A program made the position numbers and the translations under genes. The notes beneath the pieces were generated by a model. It was not told the origin of the DNA and did no database searches. It worked only from the letters and a program-made list of their open reading frames with translations. Shown here piece after piece: positions 44,500-56,231 of a stretch of 64,000 bases of DNA (position 1 is the stretch's first letter; every line of letters starts with the position of its first letter). The DNA comes from Globodera rostochiensis (lineage: Eukaryota > Nematoda > Chromadorea > Rhabditida > Heteroderidae), in the NCBI GenBank assembly GCA_018350325.1, contig JAEVLN010000035.1, positions 247,695 through 311,694 of the forward strand, given 5' to 3'.

Positions 44500-45330
44500 G
44501 TGAATGTCAAATTAAACCCTGTTTCATTCTGTTAATGTGAAAAAAAAATCTTTTAAATATCAAATAAAAAATTTTTTTGATGGCACATATTTTAAAGGTT
44601 TAAGTTGCAAATGAGAAAATCGTTAATTTTGTAGTATCTGCAAAATAAAAAAAGCACAAAAAAATAATTAAAAGATATAATGCAATTGATTCCGGCATAC
44701 AATACATTTATAGTTGAAAGCAAATTTAGCATTAATATTTTTTTTATAACCGTTTTAACTGATTTCTCGTTAAATCAGATTATTTAAAATTAAAAACATT
44801 TATATTATAAATTAAACATCATTTAAAAAATATTTTATATTTTAAAATAATAAATGCTTTAAACAAATTCTTACAATTAAGAAGCGGACCTTTCTTTTAG
44901 TCGAAAATTTCAAATTAAGGCTGATATAACGAAACATAAAAACCAGTAAACAGAAATGTATTAGAAAGAGATTTATGAGTTGTCGGGGAAAAGCTTCGTC
45001 AAATGTAATATTAATAGTACGAAAAAAATATTAAAGTTTTATTTGTATGGAATAATTAATCAAGATCACAAATTAGCTATAGTGAAATAAATATTACAAA
45101 TTATCCTAAAAACATTTTCCAAAAAAACGGAAATATTAAAATAAACATACAATTGAAAATAATTATTCGCAAAATTTTCATATAATGTTGTTATAGAAAA
45201 CAAAAATACATTGAATATATTATAAAAGATATTCTTATCTAAGTGTTATTCTGTATATTTTAAACATATAAATCAATTACAAAAATTAAAACCGTTAATA
45301 AAAAAAAAGGAAAAATTTACTGCTAAATAA
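44500..45330. other. A-rich interval without supported genes
   Basis: The plus strand is strongly A-rich here and on to about 47.4 kb. Only short open frames occur and no GC island with splice sites is seen. Confidence 0.6.
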
Positions 45331-45338
45331 ATATGTGA

Positions 45339-45535
45339 TTAATTGGCCTCAAATCCGGTACAACAATAAGCTTTTGAATAGCGTGTCTCCGGCAATAGAT
45401 TCTGCAGCAAGTGTCTTTCAAATGTACGCGGCGCAAATGTGGGATTAGTTTGTTTTTAAAATATTAAATTTAATTTCTCAAATTTCGAGCATCAGACTCA
45501 ACACCACTCGGCGAATATGTTTTAAGGCGTCAAAG
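45339..45535 (-). CDS. Two minus-strand coding-like islands
   Basis: At 45478-45535 the acceptor ATTCTTGTTGTTTAG leads into FDALKHIRRVVLSLMLEI and TGA. At 45339-45455 an open minus frame reads NPTFAPRTFERHLLQNLLPE then TRYSKAYCCTGFEAN and TAA, without a visible acceptor. A further strong minus acceptor (GGCATCCTCTCAG) lies near 45595. The islands suggest a small minus gene in the A-rich block. Not recognised. Confidence 0.38.
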
Positions 45536-46739
45536 CTAAACAACAAGAATTATTTTATGCAAAATCGTCATGAGACAGACGCTGAGAGGATGCCAGAATA
45601 GCATGCCTTGTAACAAAAAGCATACACTAAAATCTTAAAAATATAAAAAAATATTATTGGATTAATATTTAAGACTCTATCATTAACGATTATTTTTATC
45701 TAAATATTTATTCTTGTTTTTTCAAGCAAAGAATATGATCAATTTTGAATCTTTTTTATTATTTGTATGCAAATTTTTTTATTTATAGGTTCCAATAAAT
45801 ACATTTACAAGATAAATTAAATTATTAATTAAAAATGGAGATCTATAAACAAAAATTTTTTTAACAATGCTTTAATTAGTAATAAAAAAATAGAAATAAA
45901 TAATTGTGTAAATTTAAAAAATCAAATTTACAACATTCTACTGTAGAAAACATTGGGTTTTAACTTTTACTACTGGTTGAACTTATTCTGAACTCGAAAA
46001 ACATTTAAAACCTATACCAGCAAAAATTAATCAATCATACAATTTCTTATAAACTAAAAAATATTAATAGACATTTATGTAATAACTATAATTAGTAAAA
46101 TTAAACACTATGAATGGCTCTATTGAAATTGTCGTTGAAAACTTTTAATTTTTAAATACAAAATAGCACAATTTTATGCTTAAAAGAATAAATAACATAA
46201 AGTAAAATTTTTTTATTCGATGTAAATAATTTAATTAGTATTTTTACAAAAAACAAGCATTGCAAATTACTTTATTACAAGGATTACATTGTCTTAAAGT
46301 TAAAACACCTTAGAATGTCATCTAATTAAAAAATTTTGCACATTGTAAATTTAAATTACCCAAATGTCAGCCAGTAACAAAAAATAAAGTTATAAATTGC
46401 CGTCATCCTCATCGTCCTCGTCGGCTCACGGAAAAAACCTTCGTCTACACAACGAGAATAGAAAAATGAATCCAATAAAATAATAATGTAAATGATTTAT
46501 AATTAATATAGACAGTGATAAAAAAATTATTAGATTTTTTATTTAACAAAATAAACTATCAATTATAAATTTCAAAAAGAAATTAAATCAGCCAACTTTG
46601 CTGAAGAATAAACCTTATTAATAATAAGTAGCATACATTTTATGTATTGAGCCCAGCTTCAAAGATTATATAACATCTTATTTTTATTATTATATCGTTT
46701 TGGAAGTGCTTTAAGGTATCTTAAAAAAAATTAATTAAA

Positions 46740-47270
46740 TATATCGCAAAAGTCTGGGCATGCGCGCGCGGGAAAGAATTACAATTTTTTTATGTGCTTC
46801 GATTTGGTTGAAAATTTGCATTGTGATGAAGTTCCAGGGGTATACAAAGTTACGGTTGTGGAATTTTCAATTTTGCCCCAGCAAGGGACGAAAAATCGAA
46901 AGGCGCCAAAATCGCAGCCTCTTTTTGGCGACCATGTTGGGGTTGAAGGGAGCAAAATTGGTTTTTAGCATATTTGCAGAGCTTTGGGTTTAAGGAAAGG
47001 CACTAGTAGACAAATTTTCGTTCGAACTGTATATGTTGTGTGAGGTTAGGTCTAACCGTTTTTGAGTTTTGCTCTACACGTTCGACTTGTGGTCGAAATG
47101 GCTGGTCAAAGTTGGACAGCGTTTGGGCTTCAAAATGATATATCACTTGCCGGGGTTGGTTCGGGTTTTCACTCAAATAAATTGGTGACTGTTGTATCGA
47201 ATTAAAAGATAAAGCGATTTTTAATCTAAAAAAGTATGGTTTTTTGTCCTTATTCAAATTCTGGAGAAGT
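46740..47270. other. Moderate-GC block, possible degraded repeat
   Basis: About 500 bp of higher GC with open frames on both strands (78 plus codons from 46760; 84 minus codons at 47003-47257). Words such as AAAGTTACGGTTGTGGAATT resemble the internal hairpins of the 50 and 55 kb elements. No splice-bounded exon or protein match. Confidence 0.35.
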
Positions 47271-47564
47271 TCATATTAAAAATACAATTTATAATTCATT
47301 TTAACAAACAACAAATAATAATTGGTACATTAAAAACACGTTAAGCGGGTTTCGACAAACGAAAAATATATTTCTAAACTAAAATTAAATTTTGTTTAAT
47401 GCTATAGATTAGTAATGACAAATACCAAATTGAATAAATTGAAAATCAAAAATAAAAACGATGAACACCTAATAAAAGTTTTTTGATTTTATGTATAACC
47501 TTTAGTTTCGATTTATTATGTTTATTCTTTATCATGCTATTGAATTTTTCAAAATGCTGCATCC

Positions 47565-47675
47565 TCTGGTATGTTGCCCCATTGGACATACTTGCCCAGA
47601 CGTCGACTTGAAAACGTTTCACCGCTGTCTTCAGACAGTAATTCTTGTATTGTTGAGAAAATTTATGAGTTTATT
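47565..47675 (+). pseudogene. Frame-disrupted copy of the CCPxGH exon
   Basis: Starts CCPIGHTCPDVD, then a one-base loss relative to the 34562-34771 copy shifts the frame. The homologous residues (LENVSPLSSDSNSCIVEKIY) continue in the next frame. Three additional bases are missing near the start. It is opposite in orientation to its partner, 13 kb away. Confidence 0.55.
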
Positions 47676-47699
47676 TTGTTAATTAATAATTTTTAATTT

Positions 47700-49250
47700 A
47701 CCGAAATTCTAAAATAACTTTATGATCTTTTCTATTATATAAAGTTCAAGAATTAAACAGTTGATGTGTACTATATTTACAAAAATTAATTTAATTTATT
47801 ATTGCTTTACTTTTGAATTTTAATTTTACGCTTGATTAGTAGATAGATAATTTTTAATAAATATTCGCATATAACAAATTTAACATATTTTTTTGACCAT
47901 TTCAGCGGTTAGTCTTACACTAATTATTCATTTGGCCGGCCTATAACGTTATAAATTGTTTGATAAAGACAAAGAAGTAGAAGAAGCGTAATGCATTATT
48001 TAATTATTTCTAATAAATTTGAAAATAACTTTGCTTTTTAAATGTTAAGTGTTTTTAGTAGCTATTCCTTTGAGTTTAAAAATTATAACATACGTTTTCA
48101 ATTCCCATAAAATTCCAAATTACCGAATAAGAACAAAGAATTAAATCCTCACTAATTAATATTGATAATTTTTATAATTCAGCATTTTATTTTTGGTTTA
48201 AAATATTTTAAGTTTTAAATTTTCAAGAATTTAACTTTTGTAAATAGATTATTTTAAATTATTACAATGTCTTTTTGTGCACTTGTTCCGGTGGCTCTTC
48301 GCTACTCAGTTCTTTAAATTAGGTATTTTTTATTACATTATTAATATTAATACTTTAAAATTTTTTTTTACATGATATTCTGAGCCGCGATAGATCGTCT
48401 TATGGTCCACCATTTTTAAATATCAAATGATCTTTTTAAATTTTTTTAATCCAATTAATTTTTACTTCCTCAGGAGTTTAAATAAAAACCATTACATTAT
48501 TGGTATATGAAACTATTTATAAGACAAAAAATGTTTTTGTTTCGCTAATCAATTATATAATATGTACTTAACATATGGCTATTATTATAAAAATTATTTG
48601 CGTGTTATATTTTTTTATTTATTTAATTCATTACTTTACTTTTTTTCATTCTGCAAAATAAAGAAGTCATCGTTAAAATTCGTTCCGTCTTAAGCCTTAC
48701 TCATCATTTATTTTAACTCAATTTAAATAGTTTTACAGTAGTAAGGTATACTTAAAATTTTGAACTTCAATATTATTATTTTCTGATTGTTTCTTTATGA
48801 TTAATTTATTTAGAAGCACTTTGTTAGAATTTAATATTTTAATTTTTCTTTTGGGAATTAATCACATTTTAGTGTTATAAGATTTTATAGATAAGTAAAA
48901 TGATGTTTAAGCCTTTAAAACTATTTATGTTGTATAATTAACCAACTCGCTATTATTCTTTTTATTTTTTTACATGTTTGTTATTTTAGCTTTTTGTTAA
49001 TTAGCTGTGAGCTTTTTAATCAATTGCTTATCAAATACTTTGATTCTTTTTATTTATTAGAATAATTATTATTATAATAGTTGCACTTTCATCTTTAGGG
49101 ATTTTAATGAATGATAATTAGTGAATATTTCGGTTTATAAAATAGGTTTTTAAGCATAATTATAGGATAATATATTTTATCCAAAATTTGTGTGTTAATA
49201 TTGTGTAACACTAATTTTTTTAGGGTTATTTAATTCCGTTCTTAACTTTT
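47700..49250. other. T-rich interval, no supported gene
   Basis: Short islands at 47905-47950 (acceptor TTGACCATTTCAG, then SLTLIIHLAGL) and 48265-48315 (MSFCALVPVALRYSVL) are possible exons but too short to support. Confidence 0.4.
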
Positions 49251-49262
49251 GATTTTTAGCGT

Positions 49263-49460
49263 CTAAAACTTTTTGAGATTTTGACTCCTGCGAAATGATT
49301 CATATTCCTTTAAAACTTGTTTATAAAAGCTCCAAATTATGGTAACAGTGCCTTTGCACGAAATCAATTTTGCTTTTGTAACCAAAAACTGTTCTCGAAA
49401 GCCAATTTTAATATCAGTTTGTACGACATTTTGTTTTATCTTTAAGTTTTTACTAAGCAA
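49263..49460 (-). CDS. 65-codon open frame, strand uncertain
   Basis: The minus frame reads VVQTDIKIGFREQFLVTKAK and on to FRRSQNLKKF. A plus frame of 46 codons over the same bases (MVTVPLHEINFAFVTKNCSR) is equally open. The T-rich plus strand to the left favours plus. Not recognised. Confidence 0.27.
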   Translation of the reverse strand: MLSKNLKIKQNVVQTDIKIGFREQFLVTKAKLISCKGTVTIIWSFYKQVLKEYESFRRSQNLKKF

Positions 49461-49493
49461 AGAGTTTAATTTTAATTGAAATAAGTTTATATT

Positions 49494-50701
49494 ACCGTAT
49501 TTCCTCTATTAGTAGCCCCGGGGCTTCTATTTTTCAACCCCCCTCGAGGGGGGGCTACAATTAGAGGGGGGCTTCAAATGGAGGGGGGGGGGCTTCTATT
49601 TCTCAACGTATTTTTTGAAAATTATTAACACGCCTACCTACTCATATTTAAATTTTGATATTATTTTAACCAATTAAATTTTTGTAATAATAAAAAAACA
49701 TCATAACAATAATAATTTGATAAAATTTACTGGTATTATTTAGATGGTTCCCCTCCCCCTTTTTGAAAAAGAAATTTAGTGTTCAATGTCGAGATATTTC
49801 TGGTCGTAGAATTCGAATTCGACCTCCGTTTCGCCAATTTCGAAGCGGACCGGAATTCAAACTTTTTTTTGAAAATGCCATTTTGGAATTTCTACCTTAT
49901 TAACAAAAGCCCGATCACCGCATGCTCGCTATTGGCGGGCCGCCAGCGGCCTTTCATTTTATATTCTTTTTACCTCAAAAGACATTTTTCCCATTTCAAA
50001 AGAAACACACACTAAAGCGCTATTATTAAAATCTAGATGCTAAATCATAGATTAGATAGTAGATTCGTGATCAATTGGGCGGGAAACGTCCTTAGAAAGC
50101 AAACGAGCAACTTTGAGTCAAAATGGTGATTTAAGAAAAAATGGCATTTTCAAAAAAAAAGTTTGAATTCCGGTCCGCGCATCGGAATTGGTCAAAACGG
50201 AGGTCGGATTCGGATTCTATGACCAAAAAAACCTATAGAAACTAGTTTATCTCGACATTGAACACTAAATTTCTTTTTTCAAAAGGGGGGGGGGGGAGTC
50301 TACAAAGTTTCTTCTCATATTCGATCGGCGGCTTTTGATAAACAGTCGTAGGAATTCGAAACCAAAGTTATGCCGAAATATAAACTTTTCAAGCCAGCCA
50401 CGGCTTGCCTTAAATCTCACGTCTTCGTTACTCATTTTTGATTAATAAACGCTTAATTTTTAGTACCTAAATGGTATGTCGAAAAATAGAAACAGGTAGG
50501 TAGGAGGTACCTACTTGATAATTTTAAAAGCTCACGGCTTGGGAAGGCCAACAAATGGAGGGGGGCTACAATTGGAGTTGGGGCTTCAAATGGAGGGGGG
50601 GCTTCTATTTTTCAATCACCCTCTAGGGGGGGGGGGCTACAATTAGAGGGGGGGGGGGCTTCAAATAGAGGGGGGGGCTACTAAAAGAGGAAATATGGTA
50701 A
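49494..50701. mobile_element. Palindromic transposon with CCGTATTTCC termini
   Basis: Terminal inverted repeats begin TACCGTATTTCCTCTATTAG and end with ACTAAAAGAGGAAATATGGT. Subterminal G-runs and GGGGGGCTTC/GGGGCTACAATT words flank both ends. Inside, 49770-49890 and 50140-50290 form a second inverted pair (GGACCGGAATTC, CATTTTCAAAAAAAAA, GTTCAATGTCGAGAT and complements). No transposase. The one-ended fragment at 24131 shares its terminus. Confidence 0.8.
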
Positions 50702-51229
50702 ATGCAATTATTGACTTATAGCTAAACACGATATCGAACGGGTTTAATAATCGCGTTAATTATAGCCGATAAATTGCACGGTTAATTTACTTTACTTAAT
50801 AAACATATTTTTAAATGATAATATTATATTGCGTTTTTTGCGCGATTTGGCTAGGTTTGCTTTGGAAGTCAAATTAAGATTATTGAAATTTTTTTAAATG
50901 TTTTGAATTTAACTTGCTTTTATTGCGTTGTCATTGTCATATTATTGTTTATACCAAAAAATATACGAAAAAGAATATTAAAATATTTTATCGTTAAATT
51001 AATCTATAACAGGAGAAAATGTGGCAAACAAATAACATAAAATTAAACGAGTAAACCAAGACTTCAAGCCAATCTGCTTCTTGAATGATATACAATTTAC
51101 AAATACTAAATAATTTCTGTGAAACAAACTTATTTTATAATGCTTCTAAGGTTATATTTCAGAAATACGCAGAATTAAATAAAATATCATGCATATAAAC
51201 TTTAACTCAACAAAATTCACAATTGATTG

Positions 51230-51500
51230 GGGGCGGCCCTGTGGTAGGGCAATCAATTGCCGTGCTTCTTGTAAATTTATTCATTTATTTGGGTAACTTA
51301 GTTTTCTTTGATATATAATATTTATTGGGGTTTATTTTAACATTATATAGAAATAGAATGGAATTTGAAAATTTATTGCTTTTTAATGCATCAGAACTGA
51401 TAAGCAGCATTGGGGTCAGATAGATACTCGTCACAAGAGACACAAGTTAACTTGTTATTTTGTTTGATCACCCAAGGGAAATAATTTTAAAAAAAGGTTT
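51230..51500. other. Two GC islands without clear exon borders
   Basis: GGGGGCGGCCCTGTGGTAGG at about 51228 has a tRNA D-arm-like GTGGTAG and may be a SINE head. At 51405-51484 a plus frame reads ALGSDRYSSQETQVNLLF to TAA after a weak AG. Confidence 0.25.
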
Positions 51501-51563
51501 TTTCTAGTCCTGTATAGATTCAATTTTCAAAAGTTCAATATATTCACAATTTAATGTTTGATT

Positions 51564-51749
51564 CTATTTATTCTTATATTTATAAACTTTTACATTCGGA
51601 ATATTTGTAAAAAAATGCGCTCTATAATACATAATATATTCATAAAAATTGAATTTTTTGCGTGTTGATCTTTTTAAATTGAATTTATATTCGAAAGCTT
51701 GTAAGCTGATTAGGAAGCTCGCACGCACTATATTTATATAAGGTCTCAA
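51564..51749 (-). CDS. 61-codon minus open frame, weak
   Basis: ATG-initiated MRPYINIVRASFLISLQAFE, then basic FNLKRSTRKKFNF. The second half is compositionally like background. No splice sites or family. Confidence 0.22.
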   Translation of the reverse strand: MRPYINIVRASFLISLQAFEYKFNLKRSTRKKFNFYEYIMYYRAHFFTNIPNVKVYKYKNK

Positions 51750-52635
51750 CGGATTAATTTGGCTAAATCATTAAAAACAAAAGCAGATTTAATGCAAGCA
51801 AAATCCCACATTATTAAAAATTTGCTTTAAGAAAATATAAATTGAATTACAAATAGCTATAGCAGTAATGGTTTTCATTTTTACATTTAATGTTTGCCGA
51901 TGAAAGGCAATACCTATTTTAACTTTTGCATATTATTTTTGAATTAAGTTAAATAATAATGAAATACTTAACATAATTTCAAGTTATTTTTATGCAAGTT
52001 TTATTATAATACTGATTGCTTTCATACTTTTTGTTAAAAAATAATTTAGATATTTGATATTATTAAATTACCTAATTACGTAATTGTCAGTTTGAAAAAA
52101 TTATTTTGGAAATGAGCTATTTTTGTAATTTACAAATTTGGACCTTTGTTTTATTTTTATAAGGCCAATATTTTTATTTTTTAAATCCAAATTTGTTTAA
52201 GAAAAGGCGAGAAGTTTTTTTGAATCTTGGTGTGGTCTTTAACTTGTCCCGGTCTTGTGGAAACAATTACTGCAATCCACAAATAAAAATCATATAATAT
52301 AAACTCTTTACAAATCAGAATAAACGCCATTGAAAGAAAACAAAAAGAATGATGATTTTCAAATCTACAATATAGTATTAATCAAATGATTAATAAATTA
52401 AAATATAATTATAACATGTAATTCTCGTCTCTAAATTGAAACAAATGAATACGTAGGGCAAAGAACCTACAACTAAAGATCATGTATTAATTAATCACGC
52501 CGGATTGAATGCACGCAATATTTTAACATTATAAAAATCAGGTAATCTTTACGTAACAAGAAAATATCAATCTTAAATTGTTAGTAAAATTAAATCAAAA
52601 CATTTGAATTATTGCAACTATTTACTATTAGCTAC

Positions 52636-53088
52636 TTAGGGTGTAACATAAGTTTTGTCGCAAAATTTTTTTAATATTTTTAAAAATTCATAACTCGATT
52701 GCTTTACGACGGATTAACTTGCTGTCTTTTTATATGTTTGTTTGGCATGTTTTCTTTTTTTCTTCCTTAAGTCTACAATTTCTCCTCCTTTTATTGATTT
52801 TTTATGGCGCTTCTAGCGACCAAGCCCAAAACTGACATTCGCGCACTAATTTCGCACGAATTTTCGCTGAGTCAAAATCTAATGCAAGCGCTGCACAACA
52901 TCACCCAATCGAAGGGCCCGGGAGTTGTCTCGCAGCGCACGGTAAAGTGGAGGTGCGCAAATTATGAATTTTTATCACTTTATGTACCATCCAACATGTG
53001 CCCGACCGGAGCCTTTCGAGATAAGGGTAAAATTATTTGGACGGCGTTTTTGACCATTGCCAAAATTAATATATTCTCTTATAGTTGA
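52636..53088 (+). mobile_element. 5' end of a Tc1/mariner element with transposase N-terminus
   Basis: TTAGGGTGTAACATAAGTTT at 52636 resembles mariner terminal repeats. ATG 52804 opens 94 codons. Residues 11-51 match the mariner N-terminal DNA-binding region: DIRALISHEF, then HNIT, then GPGVVSQRTVKW, the second helix-turn-helix of the type seen in the SETMAR transposase domain. After W49 the expected continuation (WFxRF, linker, DD(D/E) catalytic core) is absent and the frame ends at 53088. A GTAAAG after the HTH could be a coincidental donor. It is a truncated, inactive copy. Confidence 0.75.
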
Positions 53089-53269
53089 ATTGTTTTAATT
53101 TTCTAAAAACATAGCTAAAAAATGCGAAAAATAGAAAAGTGAGTTCTCAAAATTCCATCATGTTTGATTATTTTTTAAACATAAACAATAAAAATCAAAG
53201 TAAAATTTAATATCAAATGTATAGAGTAACGCATTCAAAGTGGAAGTCATATAAATATAGCGAAAATGA

Positions 53270-53491
53270 TTGAAAAATGTCAAATTCCCTGAGGCAAATA
53301 TTCCCTGTTACTCCTACTGTATACCAACAGGGGTTCCCAAAACGAGAAAAGTTTTAAAAAACCAAACAAACCTCTATTACGAAAATGGAACAATAAATAA
53401 CAAAATTATAAGACAAACGTTTGTGAGTTTTTTGCAGAATATATCTATCCTCTTATCCGGCATGGATTTATATAATCATTTAAAATATTAA
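53270..53491 (+). CDS. 73-codon open frame next to the mariner remnant
   Basis: Reads KFPEANIPCYSYCIPTGVPK and then N/K-rich sequence. It does not resemble mariner catalytic sequence. The first 25 residues are protein-like; the rest is background-like. Weak. Confidence 0.25.
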   Translation: MKNVKFPEANIPCYSYCIPTGVPKTRKVLKNQTNLYYENGTINNKIIRQTFVSFLQNISILLSGMDLYNHLKY

Positions 53492-54799
53492 TTGTTTATC
53501 GGACAATTCAAAAAATGATTCTGCTGTGCTTTGTATTTTTGCTGTAACGAATTAGTTTAATTTTTTTTTGAATTTTTTAACTATGTCAAATATTGATAAA
53601 ATCAGTAATATTTAACCCAATGTTTTTGATTTATTGCAGCTACGGATACATGTTATGAAAATTATTCATGCATAAATTAAGTTTGGATTCTATGCAAAAT
53701 GCCACTACCAACCATCCTGTTAGAAGTGTAAACATTTTATGCTTATGTTTTAAATAATTTTCATATTATTTAAAATCTTCGATTAATTGTTGTGTTCCTT
53801 TTTTTTATTAAAAAAATTATAAAATATTTGTATAATCATGGGGTTTTTAAAGGAATATTCTTTAATATATTAATCGATTCAACATACCGCAAATGCGTAC
53901 TGTATTAATTAGTGCTAACGAAAATTTTAATTTATTATTAAACATTGCATGAAAATTTGCGTTTTACTAAACCATTGGTTCATCTAAGTATTTTCTTATC
54001 GATTTATTTATCCGTTTGTTTTTCCGAATTTAAAATTAAATTTATGGTTTTTTAACTTAATTCATATTATTGTTTTATGCTGAAAGAATTTTTAATTAGC
54101 GTTTTTTAGAAACATCAAAATATGGTCCGCCTGAGCAGGGCTTATTCATTAAAATACAAATTATTTATTAACAAATCGTTACAATTTTTTTAAAACCCAT
54201 TTCTGAATTACGCATTGTTCCATTCGTGCAATAATGTCGCCAATACTTCTTTTCGAGATTGATAGAAATTTAATTTTGTTTAATGATTAATTAGTTAGTT
54301 GGCACGATTTCAAATCTCTTCAAATTCTTTGAAATGATCAAACTTTGAAATTTATGTTTTATATTTTTATTCTCTTTGTATTTTTTTAAATAATCTAGAT
54401 TTATTTTTTTCTTCTTATATTAGAGACGAACAATTATTGTGAGTTGATTTTTTTTATATAGCTTTCTCACCGCATCTTTATTGGAAAAAATTGGAAAATA
54501 TGGAAAATTTTATTTAGGTGTGAAGCATTGCATAAACAATAAAAACATACACATAATAATGTGTTACAACCAATAAAAAAATTCTTGACAATGAAACAAA
54601 AAACAGAAAGTTTTATATACAACCGAATATTATAAATTTAAGTTAATACCAAAAATAAAGTAAGTGGGAAGTTCAGCCTGATTTTGAGAACACATCTTTT
54701 TTTTTCACAGGCAATCAACGGGCAGCAAAAAAGATAAGCATCCCCATATGCAAATTGAAACGTCAAAAAAATTAAGAAGGCCATGACTGCACTCACGAG

Positions 54800-55585
54800 G
54801 GGAACATCCCTTACTGTCACCACTCAGATCACTTTTAAACAATGCCTATCATGTAGAGCACCATCGATTTACTCTTGTAAATTTTCGGCTTTTTTTTCCC
54901 GCCCACACAATGAAGGGTCGAAAAATGCAATTGAAATTTTGCATGTTTTCTTGAAAAACCACCGCGCAGGGGCTTTAAAAAATCATATCTCAGCTGAAAG
55001 CTGGTGAAACTCCATGATTTGAGCATCAAAAAATTGAGAAAAACATGGGGAGAATTTTTTAATAATAAGTATGGATACCTAGCTTTAAAAAAATCGGAAA
55101 AAAGGTGTATCAGGGTGTATTCGGCGGCGTAGAATCCACAACTGGCCTTCGTTTTGCCTGATTCCGAACAGTGGACAAGATACTGCTATAAATCGACTTT
55201 GAAAAAATTGAATTGTTTAAATATTCGAATTAGAGTTTTGGATTTAGAATCAGGCAAAACGGAGATCAGATTCTACGCCCACAAATAGCCCTAGAAACAC
55301 CTTTTTCCCGATTTTGAAAAAAAAATTTATTTTTTTAAAAAAAGGGATGGGCTGGTGGTGACCAGCTCCATTAGCACCGTTTAAACCTACAAAATTTTTA
55401 AAGCCAGGTATTCTTAGTTATTTTAAAAATTCTCCGTGTTTTTCTCAATTTTTTGATGCTATAATCCTGGAGTTTCACTAGCTTTGAGCTGAGATATGAT
55501 TTTTTGAACTTCCTGCGCACTGATTTTTCATGAAAACATGCTAAAAATTCAATTGCATTTTTCGACCCTGGATGTTCCCGTCGTC
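54800..55585. repeat. Imperfect inverted-repeat (foldback-like) element
   Basis: Left arm (GTCGAAAAATGCAATTGAA, AATCATATCTCAGCT, AAAAAATTGAGAAAAACA) and right arm (its complement, ending TTTTTCGACCCTGG) pair with many mismatches. The centre lies near 55200-55245, flanked by GCGTAGAATC/GATTCTACGC and CGTTTTGCC/GGCAAAACG. The left arm has about 110 extra bases between GGGAACATCC and GGGTCG. The right outer edge abuts the exon at 55567. Confidence 0.7.
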
Positions 55586-55711
55586 AGAGCCAAGCTGGAC
55601 TCCGCCCAGCGCAGAGAAATCGCCATAAGACGCTGACGTTGTGCAGACAGCGCGAGGACGAGTCGGTGGCACAATTTTTGAGGCGATTGACGCCGCAGAT
55701 CGAGGCGACAT
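55567..55711 (-). CDS. Candidate first coding exon (48 codons)
   Basis: ATG at 55711 opens MSPRSAASIASKIVPPTRPR and then AVCTTSASYGDFSALGGVQL to a donor at CAGG|GTCGAAA. The 145 bp are far richer in GC than their surroundings. The N-terminus is rich in S, A, R and lacks acid, as mitochondrial presequences or disordered tails often are; that is inference. An alternative minus frame of 69 codons (LRRQSPQKLCHRLVLALS) overlaps. The donor coincides with the start of the inverted-repeat element, which would lie in its first intron. Confidence 0.47.
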
Positions 55712-56190
55712 TTTAATGGCAGCTCCCTTTGCCGTTGTAAATTTAGTTTTGAGACCAAATGTTTATTTTGATATTTAAGTGTTTAATTTTCTCCTTTAAA
55801 GTAAGGCTTTAAATTTTTTTAATAAATCAATAAAGTACGAGATGCTAGAAATTCTTCTCCCCCTTTCACCAATGAAATAACCATAATACAGAAATGCTTT
55901 GATTGAGTTGAATATGCTTAAATATTGAGTATTACCATTATAAGATTTTTATAAGGATTGCGAATTTTTATTATCATTATTCCAAAGTTGTTATTTTGCC
56001 CAAACTAATAACCCAGATAAGTATATTGTATCTAATAATATTTAAAAAAAATTATTTATAATAATAAACTTAATTACAATTAATAACTGAATATTACATT
56101 CAAAAGTCAACTAGCGGTGGTTTTAGTGTCAGGTTCTTTTCGCATGGCAGCTATAGTGCACAGTTAGAGTTTATTGCGCGAGTATTTTAG

Positions 56191-56231
56191 TCGAAGCGAT
56201 CTCTTTTTTGCTAAAAAAATTTAACTCAGCG
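56191..56231 (+). CDS. Short exon with strong splice sites, possibly a 5' leader
   Basis: Acceptor TGCGCGAGTATTTTAG and donor GCG|GTAAGG bound 41 bp reading EAISFLLKKFNSA. Alternatively the whole GC-richer patch 56110-56231 is an untranslated first exon ending at that donor. It starts the T-rich block to 59.4 kb. Confidence 0.38.

Noticed and set aside
43719..44503. 107-, 75- and 70-codon frames in the CTCGAG element
   Set aside because: Arise from dinucleotide-like CTCGAG words that lack stops; S/R-rich translations are artefacts.
46385..46430. Minus-strand acidic tail DEDDEDDGNL ending in a stop
   Set aside because: A TCCTCATCGTCCTCGTCGG simple repeat would give this by chance; no upstream exon was connectable.
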